Counted from the stretch's first letter, positions 27,777 to 37,065 are shown. The stretch: 64,000 bases of DNA from an uncultured Lachnospiraceae bacterium (GCA_934364805.1 CAKRMH010000002.1:160808-224807); one strand, 5' to 3'. The notes: generated by a model from the letters alone, not told the origin. Program-made: numbers and translations.

Positions 27777-28920
27777 TTGCTGTACCTCCTTCTGCGCATC
27801 TGTAGCAGCTTACGACATGTGTTGGAGATACATGGTATTCACATGGATATGCTCCGTCACAGGCATCTACGCACATATTACAACGATCTTTGAAATAGCA
27901 GTAGTCTGGCATATTAACCGGGTTTGGAACGCTTCCCGGAATACTGTAAAGTTTATCAACTTTTTTACCAACAACCGGTTTCGAATTCATAAGTCCGATC
28001 GTATATGGATGTCTTGGATCTTTGAAAATCTCTCTTGCAGTACCTTTTTCGATGACACGGCCTGCATACATTACGACAACATAGTCTGCCATTTCTGCAA
28101 CGACACCAAGGTCATGGGTGATCAGCATGATCGAGCTGTTGATCTTGTCCTTTAAGCTGCGGAGCAGATCCAGGATCTGAGCCTGGATGGTTACATCAAG
28201 TGCCGTCGTCGGCTCATCGGCGATGATCAGTTTTGGATCGCATGCAAGTGCCATTGCGATGCAGATACGCTGTCTCATACCACCGGAAAGCTCATGTGGA
28301 TACATCTGGTATACACCTTCTTTATTTGCGATACCAACCATCTCCAGAAGTTCAATGGTACGGGCTTTTACTTCTTCTTTGCTCTTTTCCGGATTGTGAA
28401 GCTCGATAACCTCATCGATCTGCTCTCCGATACGGAATACCGGGTTTAAAGAAGTCATTGGCTCCTGGAAAATCATGGACATGTAGTTACCGCGGAGTTT
28501 CTGCATCACGCTTGCAGGAGCATTGACTACATTGACCACTTTATCACCCGAATTAAAACGGATCTCTCCTTCTACCGTCTGTCCCGCAGGTCTTTGTACC
28601 AGCTGCATCAGGGAAAGGCTGGTTACGGATTTACCGCATCCAGACTCTCCTACGATACCAACCGTCTTTCCCTGTGGTACATCAAACGATACACCATCTA
28701 CGGATTTTACTGTTCCGATATCTGTGAAAAAATAGGTGTGAACATTGTCAAACTCAACACAGTTCTCCGGATTTTTCATCTTGGTAATATATTCTTCTTC
28801 CGGAATATGTTTCCGGTTTCTCTTCTTCTCCAGCTCTCTTGTAATCTTACGATTCTTCTTGGAGATCTCGCGGGATTCTTTCGCTGAAATATAATTTGCG
28901 CTTTTTTTCTTTAATGACAT
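27766..28920 (-). CDS. oppD: Oligopeptide ABC transporter ATP-binding protein OppD with basic N-terminal extension
   Basis: About 384 residues. Walker A GIVGESGCGKSVT, signature LSGGMRQR, Walker B LIIADEPTTALD, H-loop LITHDLG, and a C-terminal cysteine cluster (CYFKDRCNMCVDAC). The first 50 residues are an unusual Lys/Arg/Glu-rich extension before the normal OppD start. I chose ATG at 28920: AGGTGG, which overlaps the oppC stop, is at ideal distance. An in-frame GTG at 28929 directly abuts the oppC stop. The partner is OppF. Confidence 0.94.
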   Translation of the reverse strand: MSLKKKSANYISAKESREISKKNRKITRELEKKRNRKHIPEEEYITKMKNPENCVEFDNVHTYFFTDIGTVKSVDGVSFDVPQGKTVGIVGESGCGKSVTSLSLMQLVQRPAGQTVEGEIRFNSGDKVVNVVNAPASVMQKLRGNYMSMIFQEPMTSLNPVFRIGEQIDEVIELHNPEKSKEEVKARTIELLEMVGIANKEGVYQMYPHELSGGMRQRICIAMALACDPKLIIADEPTTALDVTIQAQILDLLRSLKDKINSSIMLITHDLGVVAEMADYVVVMYAGRVIEKGTAREIFKDPRHPYTIGLMNSKPVVGKKVDKLYSIPGSVPNPVNMPDYCYFKDRCNMCVDACDGAYPCEYHVSPTHVVSCYRCAEGGTANEQ

Positions 28921-28929
28921 TTGTTCCAC

Positions 28930-30603
28930 CTACCGTTTCATTTTCGGATCGAATGCGTCACGCAGACCATCACCGATAAAGTTGAATGCAAGTACTGTTA
29001 ACAGAATCAGGATACCTGCCGGAATCCATACGAATACATAATTCGTCATTACGTAGGAATCGTTAACCGCATTAATGATACTTCCCCAGGAAGCTGCAGG
29101 ATACTTGATACCAAGTCCTAAGAAGCTCAATGTTGCCTCAGATAAGATAACATCACCAAGTCCCATGGTTGCAAATACGATCAACTGTGGAATTACGTTT
29201 GGAATCAAATGTCTGAAAATTCTGCGTCGGACGCTGATTCCGGTTGCTTCTGCTGCGATCATGAACTCCTGCTCGCGAAGGGAAAGGATCTGTCCACGAA
29301 CGATACGTGCGATTCCAACCCAGCCAAGGATCGACATGACGATACATAACATATAAATACGTCCGGTTGCAGATACTTTATAGTAATCCATGATCGATCC
29401 AAGGATCATATAAAGCGGAATTGCAGGAATACAATATACAACATCGACAAATCGCATTAAAACATTGTCAACCCATCCACCGAAAAAGCCGGCAATTCCA
29501 CCAACAAAAACGCCTAAAACAACTTCGATCGCAACAACAACAAAACCGATCAGAAGTGAAATACGTCCACCATACATGAGTCGTGCAAGAAGGTCCATAC
29601 CATTGGCATCCGTTCCAACCCAGTGTGCTTTGGATGGACTTGCATAAGAGTCAACGACCTTTGTCTCCTGATAACGTTTGATCGTGTACTGACCATCTTT
29701 CTGGCTGAGCAGATAGGTCTCATCATTACCATCTTTATCCTCAGCAGTAAACTCTTCTTTGTCATCTTCGATCGCTGCAACAACAGCCTCTTTAAATGCC
29801 GGTGTTAAGAATACGCCATCTACAACACTGTTGATGTTCATATTGGAAATATAAGCATAATCTTTGCCATCTGCATCTTCTACCATGGCAGCGGATTTGC
29901 CTTCCTGTTTGATCGTATATGTGCTGTCATCTGCTGTAAACCCGGTCTCACCGTCTGCCATAGCGACGATCGCATTACGGTAAAAATCATAAGAAAACTG
30001 TGTTTCTGCTGTGTATCCGGTAAAGGAAAGCTGACATACGACTGCCATCTCAGTACCTGTATAGAAATCAAGCTGTCCATCCTGTTCTGTAAACAGATAC
30101 GATTTTCCATCTTTGGTAAATACATTCTGTCCGGCAGCTGCTGCACTCTGATACTCTGTGGAATCGGCAAGAGATGCAGACGCAGAGCCATTGATCTCAT
30201 ACATGATATAGGAAGTATCACTTACTTTACCAAGACCGAGACTGGAGCCATCTTTCGTCTCAAACACATACTTCTGTGTTGTGGCTGCAAGAATTGTTTT
30301 GGAAAACGCATCGGATGGAAGTGTCACACCATCTGCTGCATAAATCTGATAATCCGAGATCTTCGTTGCTCCTGCATAATCCTTCTTCATCTCATCTGTG
30401 GTGTAGAACACCTGGCTCTGTGAATATGGATTCACAAGTCCACCAACAAATGCAAAAAGAAACATACAAACAATAATCACAACACCTGCAATTGCAAGTT
30501 TATTGCGTAAGAACCGCTTTGCCACGAGCATTCCAGGAGAAAGTACGCGGACACGCTGTTCACTGTCAAGTTTCATATCTTTTTTTTCTGTATTATTATC
30601 CAT
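28930..30603 (-). CDS. oppC: Oligopeptide ABC transporter permease OppC with about 265-residue extracytoplasmic insertion
   Basis: 557 residues, against about 300 for ordinary OppC. After a cytoplasmic tail and the first membrane helix (about 38-58) there is a hydrophilic segment of about residues 60-325 before the conserved HWVGTDANGMDLLARLMYGG motif and the five-helix BPD_transp_1 core with the EAA-like loop AAEATGISVRRRIFRHLIPN. The insertion contains repeated beta-type patterns (FTKDGKSYLFTEQDGQ, TIKQEGKSA, LLSQKDGQYTIKRY), suggesting repeated small beta domains outside the membrane. It is in frame and without stops, so it looks functional. ATG at 30603 follows AAGGAGGAAG. Confidence 0.93.
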   Translation of the reverse strand: MDNNTEKKDMKLDSEQRVRVLSPGMLVAKRFLRNKLAIAGVVIIVCMFLFAFVGGLVNPYSQSQVFYTTDEMKKDYAGATKISDYQIYAADGVTLPSDAFSKTILAATTQKYVFETKDGSSLGLGKVSDTSYIMYEINGSASASLADSTEYQSAAAAGQNVFTKDGKSYLFTEQDGQLDFYTGTEMAVVCQLSFTGYTAETQFSYDFYRNAIVAMADGETGFTADDSTYTIKQEGKSAAMVEDADGKDYAYISNMNINSVVDGVFLTPAFKEAVVAAIEDDKEEFTAEDKDGNDETYLLSQKDGQYTIKRYQETKVVDSYASPSKAHWVGTDANGMDLLARLMYGGRISLLIGFVVVAIEVVLGVFVGGIAGFFGGWVDNVLMRFVDVVYCIPAIPLYMILGSIMDYYKVSATGRIYMLCIVMSILGWVGIARIVRGQILSLREQEFMIAAEATGISVRRRIFRHLIPNVIPQLIVFATMGLGDVILSEATLSFLGLGIKYPAASWGSIINAVNDSYVMTNYVFVWIPAGILILLTVLAFNFIGDGLRDAFDPKMKR

Positions 30604-30616
30604 GTCTTCCTCCTTT

Positions 30617-31603
30617 CTAGTTTACTCTGACACGCGGGTCAACAACCGCATAAAGAATATCTGCGATCAGGTTGCCAAGAAGCGTAAGGATTGCAATAAA
30701 TGTCATATAGAACATAACAAATGGAATATCTCCCTGCATCACACACTGATAAGAGGTATATCCAATACCAGGGATCTGGAACAGAGTCTCTGTGATCATC
30801 GCACCACTGAATAATCCCGGAAGCGTTCCACCAAGCAGTGTAATGATCGGGATCAGTGTATTGCGGAATGCATGTTTATTGACAACGACACGCTCAGATA
30901 AGCCCTTTGCTCTTGCAGTACGAATGTAATCCGAATTGAGTACTTCAAGCATGTTGGTACGTGTATAACGCATCAGACTACCGATGCTGACAATTGCAAG
31001 CACAATCGTAGGAAGGATCATATGTTTTGCCATATCCAAAAACTGTCCAACCGGCGAAAGCTGATCGTGCATACGTCCTACGATACCATACAGATCAAAC
31101 CATCCGAGTTTGATCGCAAAAATATACTTCAAAATCGTTGCAAAGAAAAAGCTCGGCAGGGAAATACCGATCAGCGCAAGCACTGTGATTACATAATCCG
31201 ATGTAGAATACTGTTTTCTTGCTGCAAGAATACCAGCCGGGATTGCAATTACAATCTCAAGTATAAAGGAGCCAAGTCCCAACGCAAACGAATACCAGAT
31301 AACACTGGCAAATTTCTTTGTTACCGGCTGATTCCAGTACCAGGAATCACCAAACTGTCCGCGTACTGCTTTTCCAGCCCAGGTAAAATATCCCTGTACA
31401 ACGCCTGTATCCAGACCATATTGTGCATTTAACTGATCACGCCATTCACCATAGCTTTTAGCGCCTGGCTTCTTTGAGAGTTCCATTGCCTGCTGTTCAA
31501 CATATGATGTCGGCATACATCGCATAACACCATAGATAATCATTGTAACAAAGACAAGAAGCAGACACGATATTAAAACTCTTTTTAAAACAAATTTCTT
31601 CAT
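30617..31603 (-). CDS. oppB: Oligopeptide ABC transporter permease OppB
   Basis: About 328 residues, six membrane helices, N-terminal MKKFVLKRVLISCLLLVFV as in OppB/DppB, and the inner loop NYIRTARAKGL-like motif DYIRTARAKGLSERVVV. It forms the membrane pore with OppC. The start is ATG at 31603 with AAGGAGAG; the longer reading from 31642 has no RBS. It begins after a double hairpin separating it from oppA, and ends 13 bp before oppC. Confidence 0.95.
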   Translation of the reverse strand: MKKFVLKRVLISCLLLVFVTMIIYGVMRCMPTSYVEQQAMELSKKPGAKSYGEWRDQLNAQYGLDTGVVQGYFTWAGKAVRGQFGDSWYWNQPVTKKFASVIWYSFALGLGSFILEIVIAIPAGILAARKQYSTSDYVITVLALIGISLPSFFFATILKYIFAIKLGWFDLYGIVGRMHDQLSPVGQFLDMAKHMILPTIVLAIVSIGSLMRYTRTNMLEVLNSDYIRTARAKGLSERVVVNKHAFRNTLIPIITLLGGTLPGLFSGAMITETLFQIPGIGYTSYQCVMQGDIPFVMFYMTFIAILTLLGNLIADILYAVVDPRVRVN

Positions 31604-31639
31604 TTTAATACTCTCCTTGTATATTATCTTACCCCTTAG

Positions 31640-31734
31640 CAAAGAAAAAGCTAAAGGTATTTCGCAAAAAGACGCCTTCTCTTCCTTTTGCGAAATACCT
31701 TTAGCATTGGCTGGGAAGCATCTGCTCCCCAGCC
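31640..31734 (-). terminator. Leaky terminator and second hairpin between oppA and oppB
   Basis: 20-bp perfect stem (31650-31669 with 31686-31705), 16-nt loop, then TTTTTCTTTG on the minus strand, preceded by a second hairpin (31709-31715 with 31728-31734 plus an inner AGCA/TGCT stem). Expected to raise oppA mRNA over oppBCDF. Confidence 0.75.
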
Positions 31735-31761
31735 ATTGCTATGTGGCACTCCGAACGGAAA

Positions 31762-34089
31762 TTAGTTCAATTCAACATTATATGCTTCGTTCATCCAATT
31801 ATAATATGTTGACTGATCCGGTGTAACAGAATCCATGTTTACACGCTCTGTGCTGTACAGAGAGCATTCCTGTCTCTGGTAAACTGGAATTTCAACTGCA
31901 AAATCAACAATGAAATCAAGAGCCTCTTTGTATACAGCCTTACGATATGTCTGGTCTGTATTTGTTCTTCCATCCTCAACCATCTGGTCAAGTTCTGGGG
32001 ATTTGATCTCATACATGTATGCAGATCCACCGTTTGAATCATATACCTGATACATATCCGGGTCTAATGTTGCAGCCCATGCTGCACACCAGATCTCAGC
32101 GGTTCCTGCTTCTGTTGCATTCCACAGGATAGAAGAATCAGCAAGGTCGTTAATATCAAGTTTGAAACCAATCTTAGCAAGTGCCTCAGATGCTGCTGTT
32201 ACTACAGCGAATGAAGGATGGTCTCCGTTTCCGCCGCCACCGATCATTAATTCATATTCTAATTTAGCGCCTTCCGGAGCTGCTGTTAATTTACCATCCT
32301 GTACTGTATAACCAGCTGCTTCGAAATATCCTAATGCTGCCTGAAGAGCTGCATCGTATTTCTCATCTTCTGACATTCCGTCTGTATAAATTGGGTTGCC
32401 ATTTACATCTGTAGAGAATGCTGCTTTGTAATCTGCATCAGATTTCTGTGGAGCAGCCCATGATGTATTTGAAATTGGGTAGTTGATTACAGATGCTGCA
32501 TCCCCATAGTAGGAATCGATTGCAACATCACGGTATACAGCAAGTACAGTAGCGATTGCTTTACGTAAATCTTTTGACTGCTCGCTTGCATTGTCTCCGC
32601 CAACACATACGTTTTTAGAGTTCATTCCGATGTAACCATATCCATTGTAATCTGTTTTGGTAATTGATAATGTATCACCATTCTCTTCGCCGTTGGAGTT
32701 CTCACTGCAGATCTGCTCAAGAGCTGCTTTGGAAAGAGATGGAGAAGAAATATCTACAGTTCCCTGAACAACACCAGGAACCATATCAGCTTCAGAGGTT
32801 GTCTTAAACTGGATATTCTTCGTCTTTGGCTCTCCACGCCAGTAGTTCTCATTTGCTTCCATGTATACGGTCTTATTCTCGTATTTTACGAATTTGTAAG
32901 GTCCAGCTCCCATTGGAGTAGAAGTTTTTGCTCTTACAGAAGAAAGATCACCTTTGGTGAAACCAAACTGGTTGTTATCATAATCATAAGCGGATGCATC
33001 GCCATAGTAATGCATTGGCTGTACGGTTATTTTACCAAGCTGTGATAATGCAGTTGCATCTACCGTAGATAAAGTAACTTTTACAGAATAATCGCCAGTT
33101 TTCTTGATTCCTTCGATATGATCTGCAGAATCACCTGTCTGAACAGCTGCTTTGTAAGAATCATCGAAGCAATCTGCTAAAGTTGTGCTTGCCTTCTCAG
33201 CATCAGCCATTGCAAGGATATCTCCTTCATATTTTGGGTTTGCACATAAATCATCCCAGAAATCTGCTAATGTAGGAACATCGTCTCCTTCAAGAGTCCA
33301 TGTCTTGCCTGTGTAAGCACTTGAGAAAGTTCCGTCATCGTTTGTTGCACCGTATCCGTAGTTTTCCATACTGAATGCAATCTCATTCTTTGCCTCAGAT
33401 GCATCAAGATTTGCCAGGCAGTAATCCACAATGCTCTGTGCGAATTCTTCTCCTGCCTTTGGAAGATCTGTTTCAAAGAATTTTTTCTGCTGATCCTCTG
33501 TTACCACAGAGAAATCTGTGTTGTCAGCGCCTTTCTCGAGTAAATATTTATATAATACTTCAGATCCGCTCTGGTAAGCATCCAGTCCTACAATTGGAAG
33601 TGAACCGAGAGCTGCTCCTCCATCATAAGATGGATCACAGTATACATAATATGTAAAAATCAGATCATCTGCTGTTAAAGGCTCACCATCAGAGAATTTT
33701 ACATCATCACGGAGTGTAAAATCATAATCTACAGTTCCATCTGCATTCTCTGTAATGTTACAATCTGCGATACCTGTGTATGTGTAATCAGTACCGTTAT
33801 ACTCTTTGGTCTCTCCTTTAATACCGTTCATAATAATCTCACCTGCACGGTCATTCTCCAGAAGAGGTGCAGCTGTCATATCAGCAATCTGCTGATCTGG
33901 TACGGACGCAGCAAAGAACTCTGAGAATTTCTCACTCATATCCTGTGAAGCGATTACCAGTGGTGTGTCGGAGCTGGCTTTTGATCCAGATTCTGTGCCA
34001 TCGTTTTTACCGTTGCCACAGCCTGTTGCGAGACCAGCTACCATTGTACCTGCCATAAGAATGGCAAGCATCTGTCTCATCTTTTTCAT
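31762..34089 (-). CDS. oppA: Oligopeptide ABC transporter substrate-binding lipoprotein OppA (oversized)
   Basis: 775 residues, much longer than the usual 540-600 of SBP_bac_5 proteins. The signal peptide ends in a lipobox AGLATGC (Cys24), so it is membrane-tethered. Family motifs are DFTLRDDVKFSDGEPLTADD near residue 130 and the late EIPVYQRQECSLY region. An extra segment of about residues 160-340 (including GGAALGSLPIVGLDAYQSGS, then helical acidic repeats) accounts for most of the added length. It captures peptides for OppBCDF. ATG at 34089 has GGAGGAAAT. The 54-bp gap upstream shows no clear promoter. Confidence 0.93.
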   Translation of the reverse strand: MKKMRQMLAILMAGTMVAGLATGCGNGKNDGTESGSKASSDTPLVIASQDMSEKFSEFFAASVPDQQIADMTAAPLLENDRAGEIIMNGIKGETKEYNGTDYTYTGIADCNITENADGTVDYDFTLRDDVKFSDGEPLTADDLIFTYYVYCDPSYDGGAALGSLPIVGLDAYQSGSEVLYKYLLEKGADNTDFSVVTEDQQKKFFETDLPKAGEEFAQSIVDYCLANLDASEAKNEIAFSMENYGYGATNDDGTFSSAYTGKTWTLEGDDVPTLADFWDDLCANPKYEGDILAMADAEKASTTLADCFDDSYKAAVQTGDSADHIEGIKKTGDYSVKVTLSTVDATALSQLGKITVQPMHYYGDASAYDYDNNQFGFTKGDLSSVRAKTSTPMGAGPYKFVKYENKTVYMEANENYWRGEPKTKNIQFKTTSEADMVPGVVQGTVDISSPSLSKAALEQICSENSNGEENGDTLSITKTDYNGYGYIGMNSKNVCVGGDNASEQSKDLRKAIATVLAVYRDVAIDSYYGDAASVINYPISNTSWAAPQKSDADYKAAFSTDVNGNPIYTDGMSEDEKYDAALQAALGYFEAAGYTVQDGKLTAAPEGAKLEYELMIGGGGNGDHPSFAVVTAASEALAKIGFKLDINDLADSSILWNATEAGTAEIWCAAWAATLDPDMYQVYDSNGGSAYMYEIKSPELDQMVEDGRTNTDQTYRKAVYKEALDFIVDFAVEIPVYQRQECSLYSTERVNMDSVTPDQSTYYNWMNEAYNVELN

Positions 34090-34142
34090 AATATTTCCTC
34101 CTAATGAAATAATCTATGTCTTAACCTTTTCAGGATAAAACC

Positions 34143-34649
34143 TTATTGGATTTCTTTGCCTTCCTCGACTCTGATTCCGGCAAAAATATGATCATAGTAC
34201 TTTGCATATGCGATCACGATCGCTGCAAGCACCAGATGTCCCAGCAGATAAACAAGTTCTGCTCCTATACGGATCCTGCTGTGATAAAGCACCATGTAGA
34301 TCACATCGCAGACAGCACTGATGCCATCCATCACAAGAATTCCTAGTGCACTCCTATGCATTCTTCGTATACTTCCGTCATACTGTGATGTCGGCATGGA
34401 AACTCCGGCATCCATATAGCTGACTGCCCCGACGATCATAAATGCAGCCGGAAGGAACATAAACAGATACGGATACACGATCCAGAATGTTCTGGAAGAA
34501 TCCTGATTCACAAGACCGATTCCAATCTGTGCAGCTGCCATAAGAAGCGCAAAACCAATCGTGATCCAGTTTGTCTTTATTTTTGCCTTTTCATCAAAGG
34601 GCAATACATAGGTTTGTATCTCTTCCTGTTTATACTTATTTCTTAACAT
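34143..34649 (-). CDS. Four-helix membrane protein of unknown function
   Basis: 168 residues. A short basic N-terminus (MLRNKYKQEEIQTYVLPF) is followed by four predicted membrane helices (starting around ITIGFALLMAAAQIGIGL) and a charged tail. No family is recognised. The start ATG at 34649 overlaps the last bases of pepF by 7 bp and uses GGAAAAGAAG as RBS. Position between pepF and oppA suggests a role in, or at least coexpression with, peptide use. Confidence 0.72.
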   Translation of the reverse strand: MLRNKYKQEEIQTYVLPFDEKAKIKTNWITIGFALLMAAAQIGIGLVNQDSSRTFWIVYPYLFMFLPAAFMIVGAVSYMDAGVSMPTSQYDGSIRRMHRSALGILVMDGISAVCDVIYMVLYHSRIRIGAELVYLLGHLVLAAIVIAYAKYYDHIFAGIRVEEGKEIQ

Positions 34650-36316
34650 GTCTTCTTTTCCAGTTTTTTTACCAGTTCCCGGATACATCCATCTTCAAAC
34701 GGACTGTTTAATCCAGATTCACGGATTACATTGACGAAAAAGTCTCTTGCGGAAAGGTTGCAGAGCTTTAAGTAATTCTCCCATGCTTTCTTAAAGTCTT
34801 CATCCATCATGACCTTGAACTGCATTGCGCATATACTTGCAAGAACATAATCAATATAGTAGAACGGGCACTGGAAAATATGTGACTGTCTCTGCCAGAA
34901 CCCACCATTTGCATAAAACGGATCATTCTCATAATCCATGTGCGGACGATATTCCTTTTCCAGTTCTGCCCACACAGCTTTACGCTCTGCCGGAGTCATC
35001 TCCGGTCTGGCATATACACGATGCTGGAATTCATCTACCATACATCCGTATGGAACAAAGATTGCTGCATCCTCAAAATGCATCTTCAGATAATCATCTT
35101 TGCGGTCTCCAAAAAACATTTCCATCCATCCGTATGTGAAATATTCCATTGACATGGAATGGATCTCCGCGGTCTCCATCGTAATGTCCGCATATTCGCG
35201 GATTTCTTCATTGCGGAGAAGATATCCCTGGAATGCATGACCACATTCGTGTGTGATCACATCGACATCTCCGCTTGTTCCGTTGAAGTTTGCAAAAATA
35301 AACGGTGATTTATAGTTCGGCAGGTAGGTCATATAACCGCCCTGCTGCTTTGTCTTTCTTCCAAACACATCAAAGAGCTCGTTCTCCATCATGAAATCGA
35401 AAAATTCTCCGGTTTCTTTGGAAAGTTCATGATACATCTTCTGTCCGGCCTGTAAAATCTCTTCCGGTGTACCGGTTGGAGCAGGATTGCCGTTTTTGAA
35501 ATATACACCATTGTCATAGAATTTCAAGGAATCCACGCCGATTCTCTCTCTTCTGCGTTCATGAAGTCTGCTGGCAAATGGAACAAAGGATTCCTTGATC
35601 TGTCTGCGGAAATTCTCAACCATTGCCTGATCGTAGCAATTGCGGTTCATACGATAGTAAGCAAGTTCTATATAATTATCATATCCAAGCATCTTTGCCT
35701 GTCTGGTACGATTCTTCACCATCTGATCATAGATCTCATCGATCTCATCCGTTACAGAAAGGAAATAATCACTCATTGCTTTCCATGCACGTTTTCTTGT
35801 TTCGCGGTCTGACGATGTTGTAAACTTCGTCATCAGGGAAAGATTATACGTATCTCCATCAAATGGGATCTTTGCCGTTGCGATCAGCTTGGTGTATCTG
35901 CTGATCAATGCATTCTCTTCCTGCATCAATGGGATGATCTTCTCATCGAATGCTTTTAAAGCGATCTCGATATTCTTAAATGTGACTTTTCCGATCTTCT
36001 TTTCGAGCACATCACGATATGGAGATTCATAAAGAACCTTTGCATATTCATTCTCATATTTCTGAATAACCGGAAGGATCTCATCACAGTAATCATTCTC
36101 TTTTTCATAAAATTCATCGGTTGTATCAATTCCATGGCGGATGCTTGCCAGTGTAATGTTCGTTTCCACATCACCAGAGAATTTATAATACTCTTTATGG
36201 ATTTCAAACTGTTCGTCTCCGGAAGACGCTTTCTTTGTTCTGTCGATAATGTCACGGTATTTTTTCTCTACCTCGTCCATATCAACACGCTTATATGGCA
36301 TCTCTGAAAATTTCAT
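34643..36316 (-). CDS. M3 family oligoendopeptidase (PepF-like)
   Basis: About 557-residue zinc metallopeptidase that cleaves short peptides in the cytoplasm. The active-site HExxH is HECGH at residues 356-360 (VITHECGHAFQGY), with the third ligand Glu in a following METAEIHSMSME stretch. The whole length matches M3 peptidases of the pz-peptidase/PepF group. ATG at 36316 has AGAAGG 6 nt upstream; TTG at 36322 is a less likely alternative. Standing first in a cluster with oppA-B-C-D-F, it would digest imported peptides. An attenuator-like element precedes it. Confidence 0.93.
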   Translation of the reverse strand: MKFSEMPYKRVDMDEVEKKYRDIIDRTKKASSGDEQFEIHKEYYKFSGDVETNITLASIRHGIDTTDEFYEKENDYCDEILPVIQKYENEYAKVLYESPYRDVLEKKIGKVTFKNIEIALKAFDEKIIPLMQEENALISRYTKLIATAKIPFDGDTYNLSLMTKFTTSSDRETRKRAWKAMSDYFLSVTDEIDEIYDQMVKNRTRQAKMLGYDNYIELAYYRMNRNCYDQAMVENFRRQIKESFVPFASRLHERRRERIGVDSLKFYDNGVYFKNGNPAPTGTPEEILQAGQKMYHELSKETGEFFDFMMENELFDVFGRKTKQQGGYMTYLPNYKSPFIFANFNGTSGDVDVITHECGHAFQGYLLRNEEIREYADITMETAEIHSMSMEYFTYGWMEMFFGDRKDDYLKMHFEDAAIFVPYGCMVDEFQHRVYARPEMTPAERKAVWAELEKEYRPHMDYENDPFYANGGFWQRQSHIFQCPFYYIDYVLASICAMQFKVMMDEDFKKAWENYLKLCNLSARDFFVNVIRESGLNSPFEDGCIRELVKKLEKKTC

Positions 36317-36389
36317 CTTCAACCTTCTTTCCGGTTTAATTTAGTAGTGTTTTACTACTTTACTCAATTAAATCAAATTATTTATAACC

Positions 36390-36464
36390 AAAAAAAAGTG
36401 CCAATGAACGCCTTTGTCCATTGCACTTTATCGATATACATGTGTTTGCCTGTCGCGAACAACT
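36390..36464 (-). ncRNA. Short leader RNA ending in an intrinsic terminator upstream of pepF
   Basis: From the predicted start site of the promoter at 36471-36498, transcription would reach a hairpin (36397-36406 with 36419-36427, one bulge) followed by eight T residues, giving an RNA of about 75 nt. It is either a small RNA or an attenuated pepF leader. I do not recognise a known riboswitch fold. The limits are predictions. Confidence 0.5.
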
Positions 36465-36470
36465 GTGTCT

Positions 36471-36498
36471 ATTATACATGGTTTTAACGATTTGTCAA
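36471..36498 (-). promoter_or_regulatory. Consensus promoter upstream of pepF
   Basis: TTGACA (36493-36498) and TATAAT (36471-36476) on the minus strand, both perfect consensus hexamers with a 16-bp spacer. Confidence 0.75.
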
Positions 36499-36676
36499 CC
36501 AGATCCAAACTTCCTGTTTTTGGTATAAATATTCATGTTCATGTATCTTTTTTCTTCTAGAATATTCATTTTAATCATTTTTTCGTTATTTTTCCTAAAA
36601 TTCCTGTATTTATATTCATAGCATTTTTTTGTTTTTTATATAAACAATTTCATGGATTTGTATTAATTTTGTAAAG
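36499..36676. other. AT-rich intergenic stretch without a gene
   Basis: This belongs to the 440-bp gap between pepF and the divergent small gene. Apart from the promoters on each side it is very AT-rich, and I see no ORF with an RBS, no RNA gene and no repeat. Confidence 0.5.
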
Positions 36677-36704
36677 TTTACATATGAAAAAACTATGATA
36701 TAAT
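36677..36704 (+). promoter_or_regulatory. Promoter and repeated palindrome before the small plus-strand gene
   Basis: TTTACA (36677-36682) and TATAAT (36699-36704), 16-bp spacer. Just downstream the palindrome TGATATCA occurs twice (36718-36725 and 36735-36742), suggesting an operator or a small hairpin in the 5' leader. Confidence 0.6.
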
Positions 36705-36756
36705 TAGCAAAGTGCAATGATATCATATGCGATGTGATATCAGGAAAGGAACGTCC

Positions 36757-37053
36757 ATGATCACCACCGATGAAATCTTAAATCTCAACTATTATAAAAA
36801 GACAACCTATACCGGCTGGATGGAGGGTATGCGTTTTCTGATCAAACGGGAAGCCCCGGAAGATGGCGATGCCATATTCCATGCCTGGGTCTGGCCCGGT
36901 CCATATATTTTTGATCTTACTGACGACAACCGGAAATTTGATGCAGTTTTTCCATTTACAGATGAGGGGAAACAACAGGTCGTAGACTGGATCAACAGTT
37001 CCTTTGAAGAACATAAAGATCTCTGGCCAAAAAGAAAGACAGATGGGAACTAA
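36757..37053 (+). CDS. Small conserved-type cytoplasmic protein, unknown function
   Basis: 98 residues, no signal or membrane segment. It begins MITTDEILNLNYYKKTTYTG, has a Trp-rich centre (AWVWPGPYIFDLT) and ends in a helix with FEEHKDLWPKRK. No domain is recognised. The ATG at 36757 has GGAAAGGA upstream; an in-frame ATG at 36727 lies before the RBS. The stop codon lies inside the hairpin that ends the convergent tRNA-Ile transcript. Confidence 0.72.
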   Translation: MITTDEILNLNYYKKTTYTGWMEGMRFLIKREAPEDGDAIFHAWVWPGPYIFDLTDDNRKFDAVFPFTDEGKQQVVDWINSSFEEHKDLWPKRKTDGN

Positions 37054-37065
37054 TCTCATCTGTCT
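37031..37065 (-). terminator. Terminator of tRNA-Ile
   Basis: 9-bp stem (37037-37045 with 37057-37065), then TTCTTTTTGG on the minus strand. It overlaps the 3' end of the small plus-strand gene. Confidence 0.65.
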
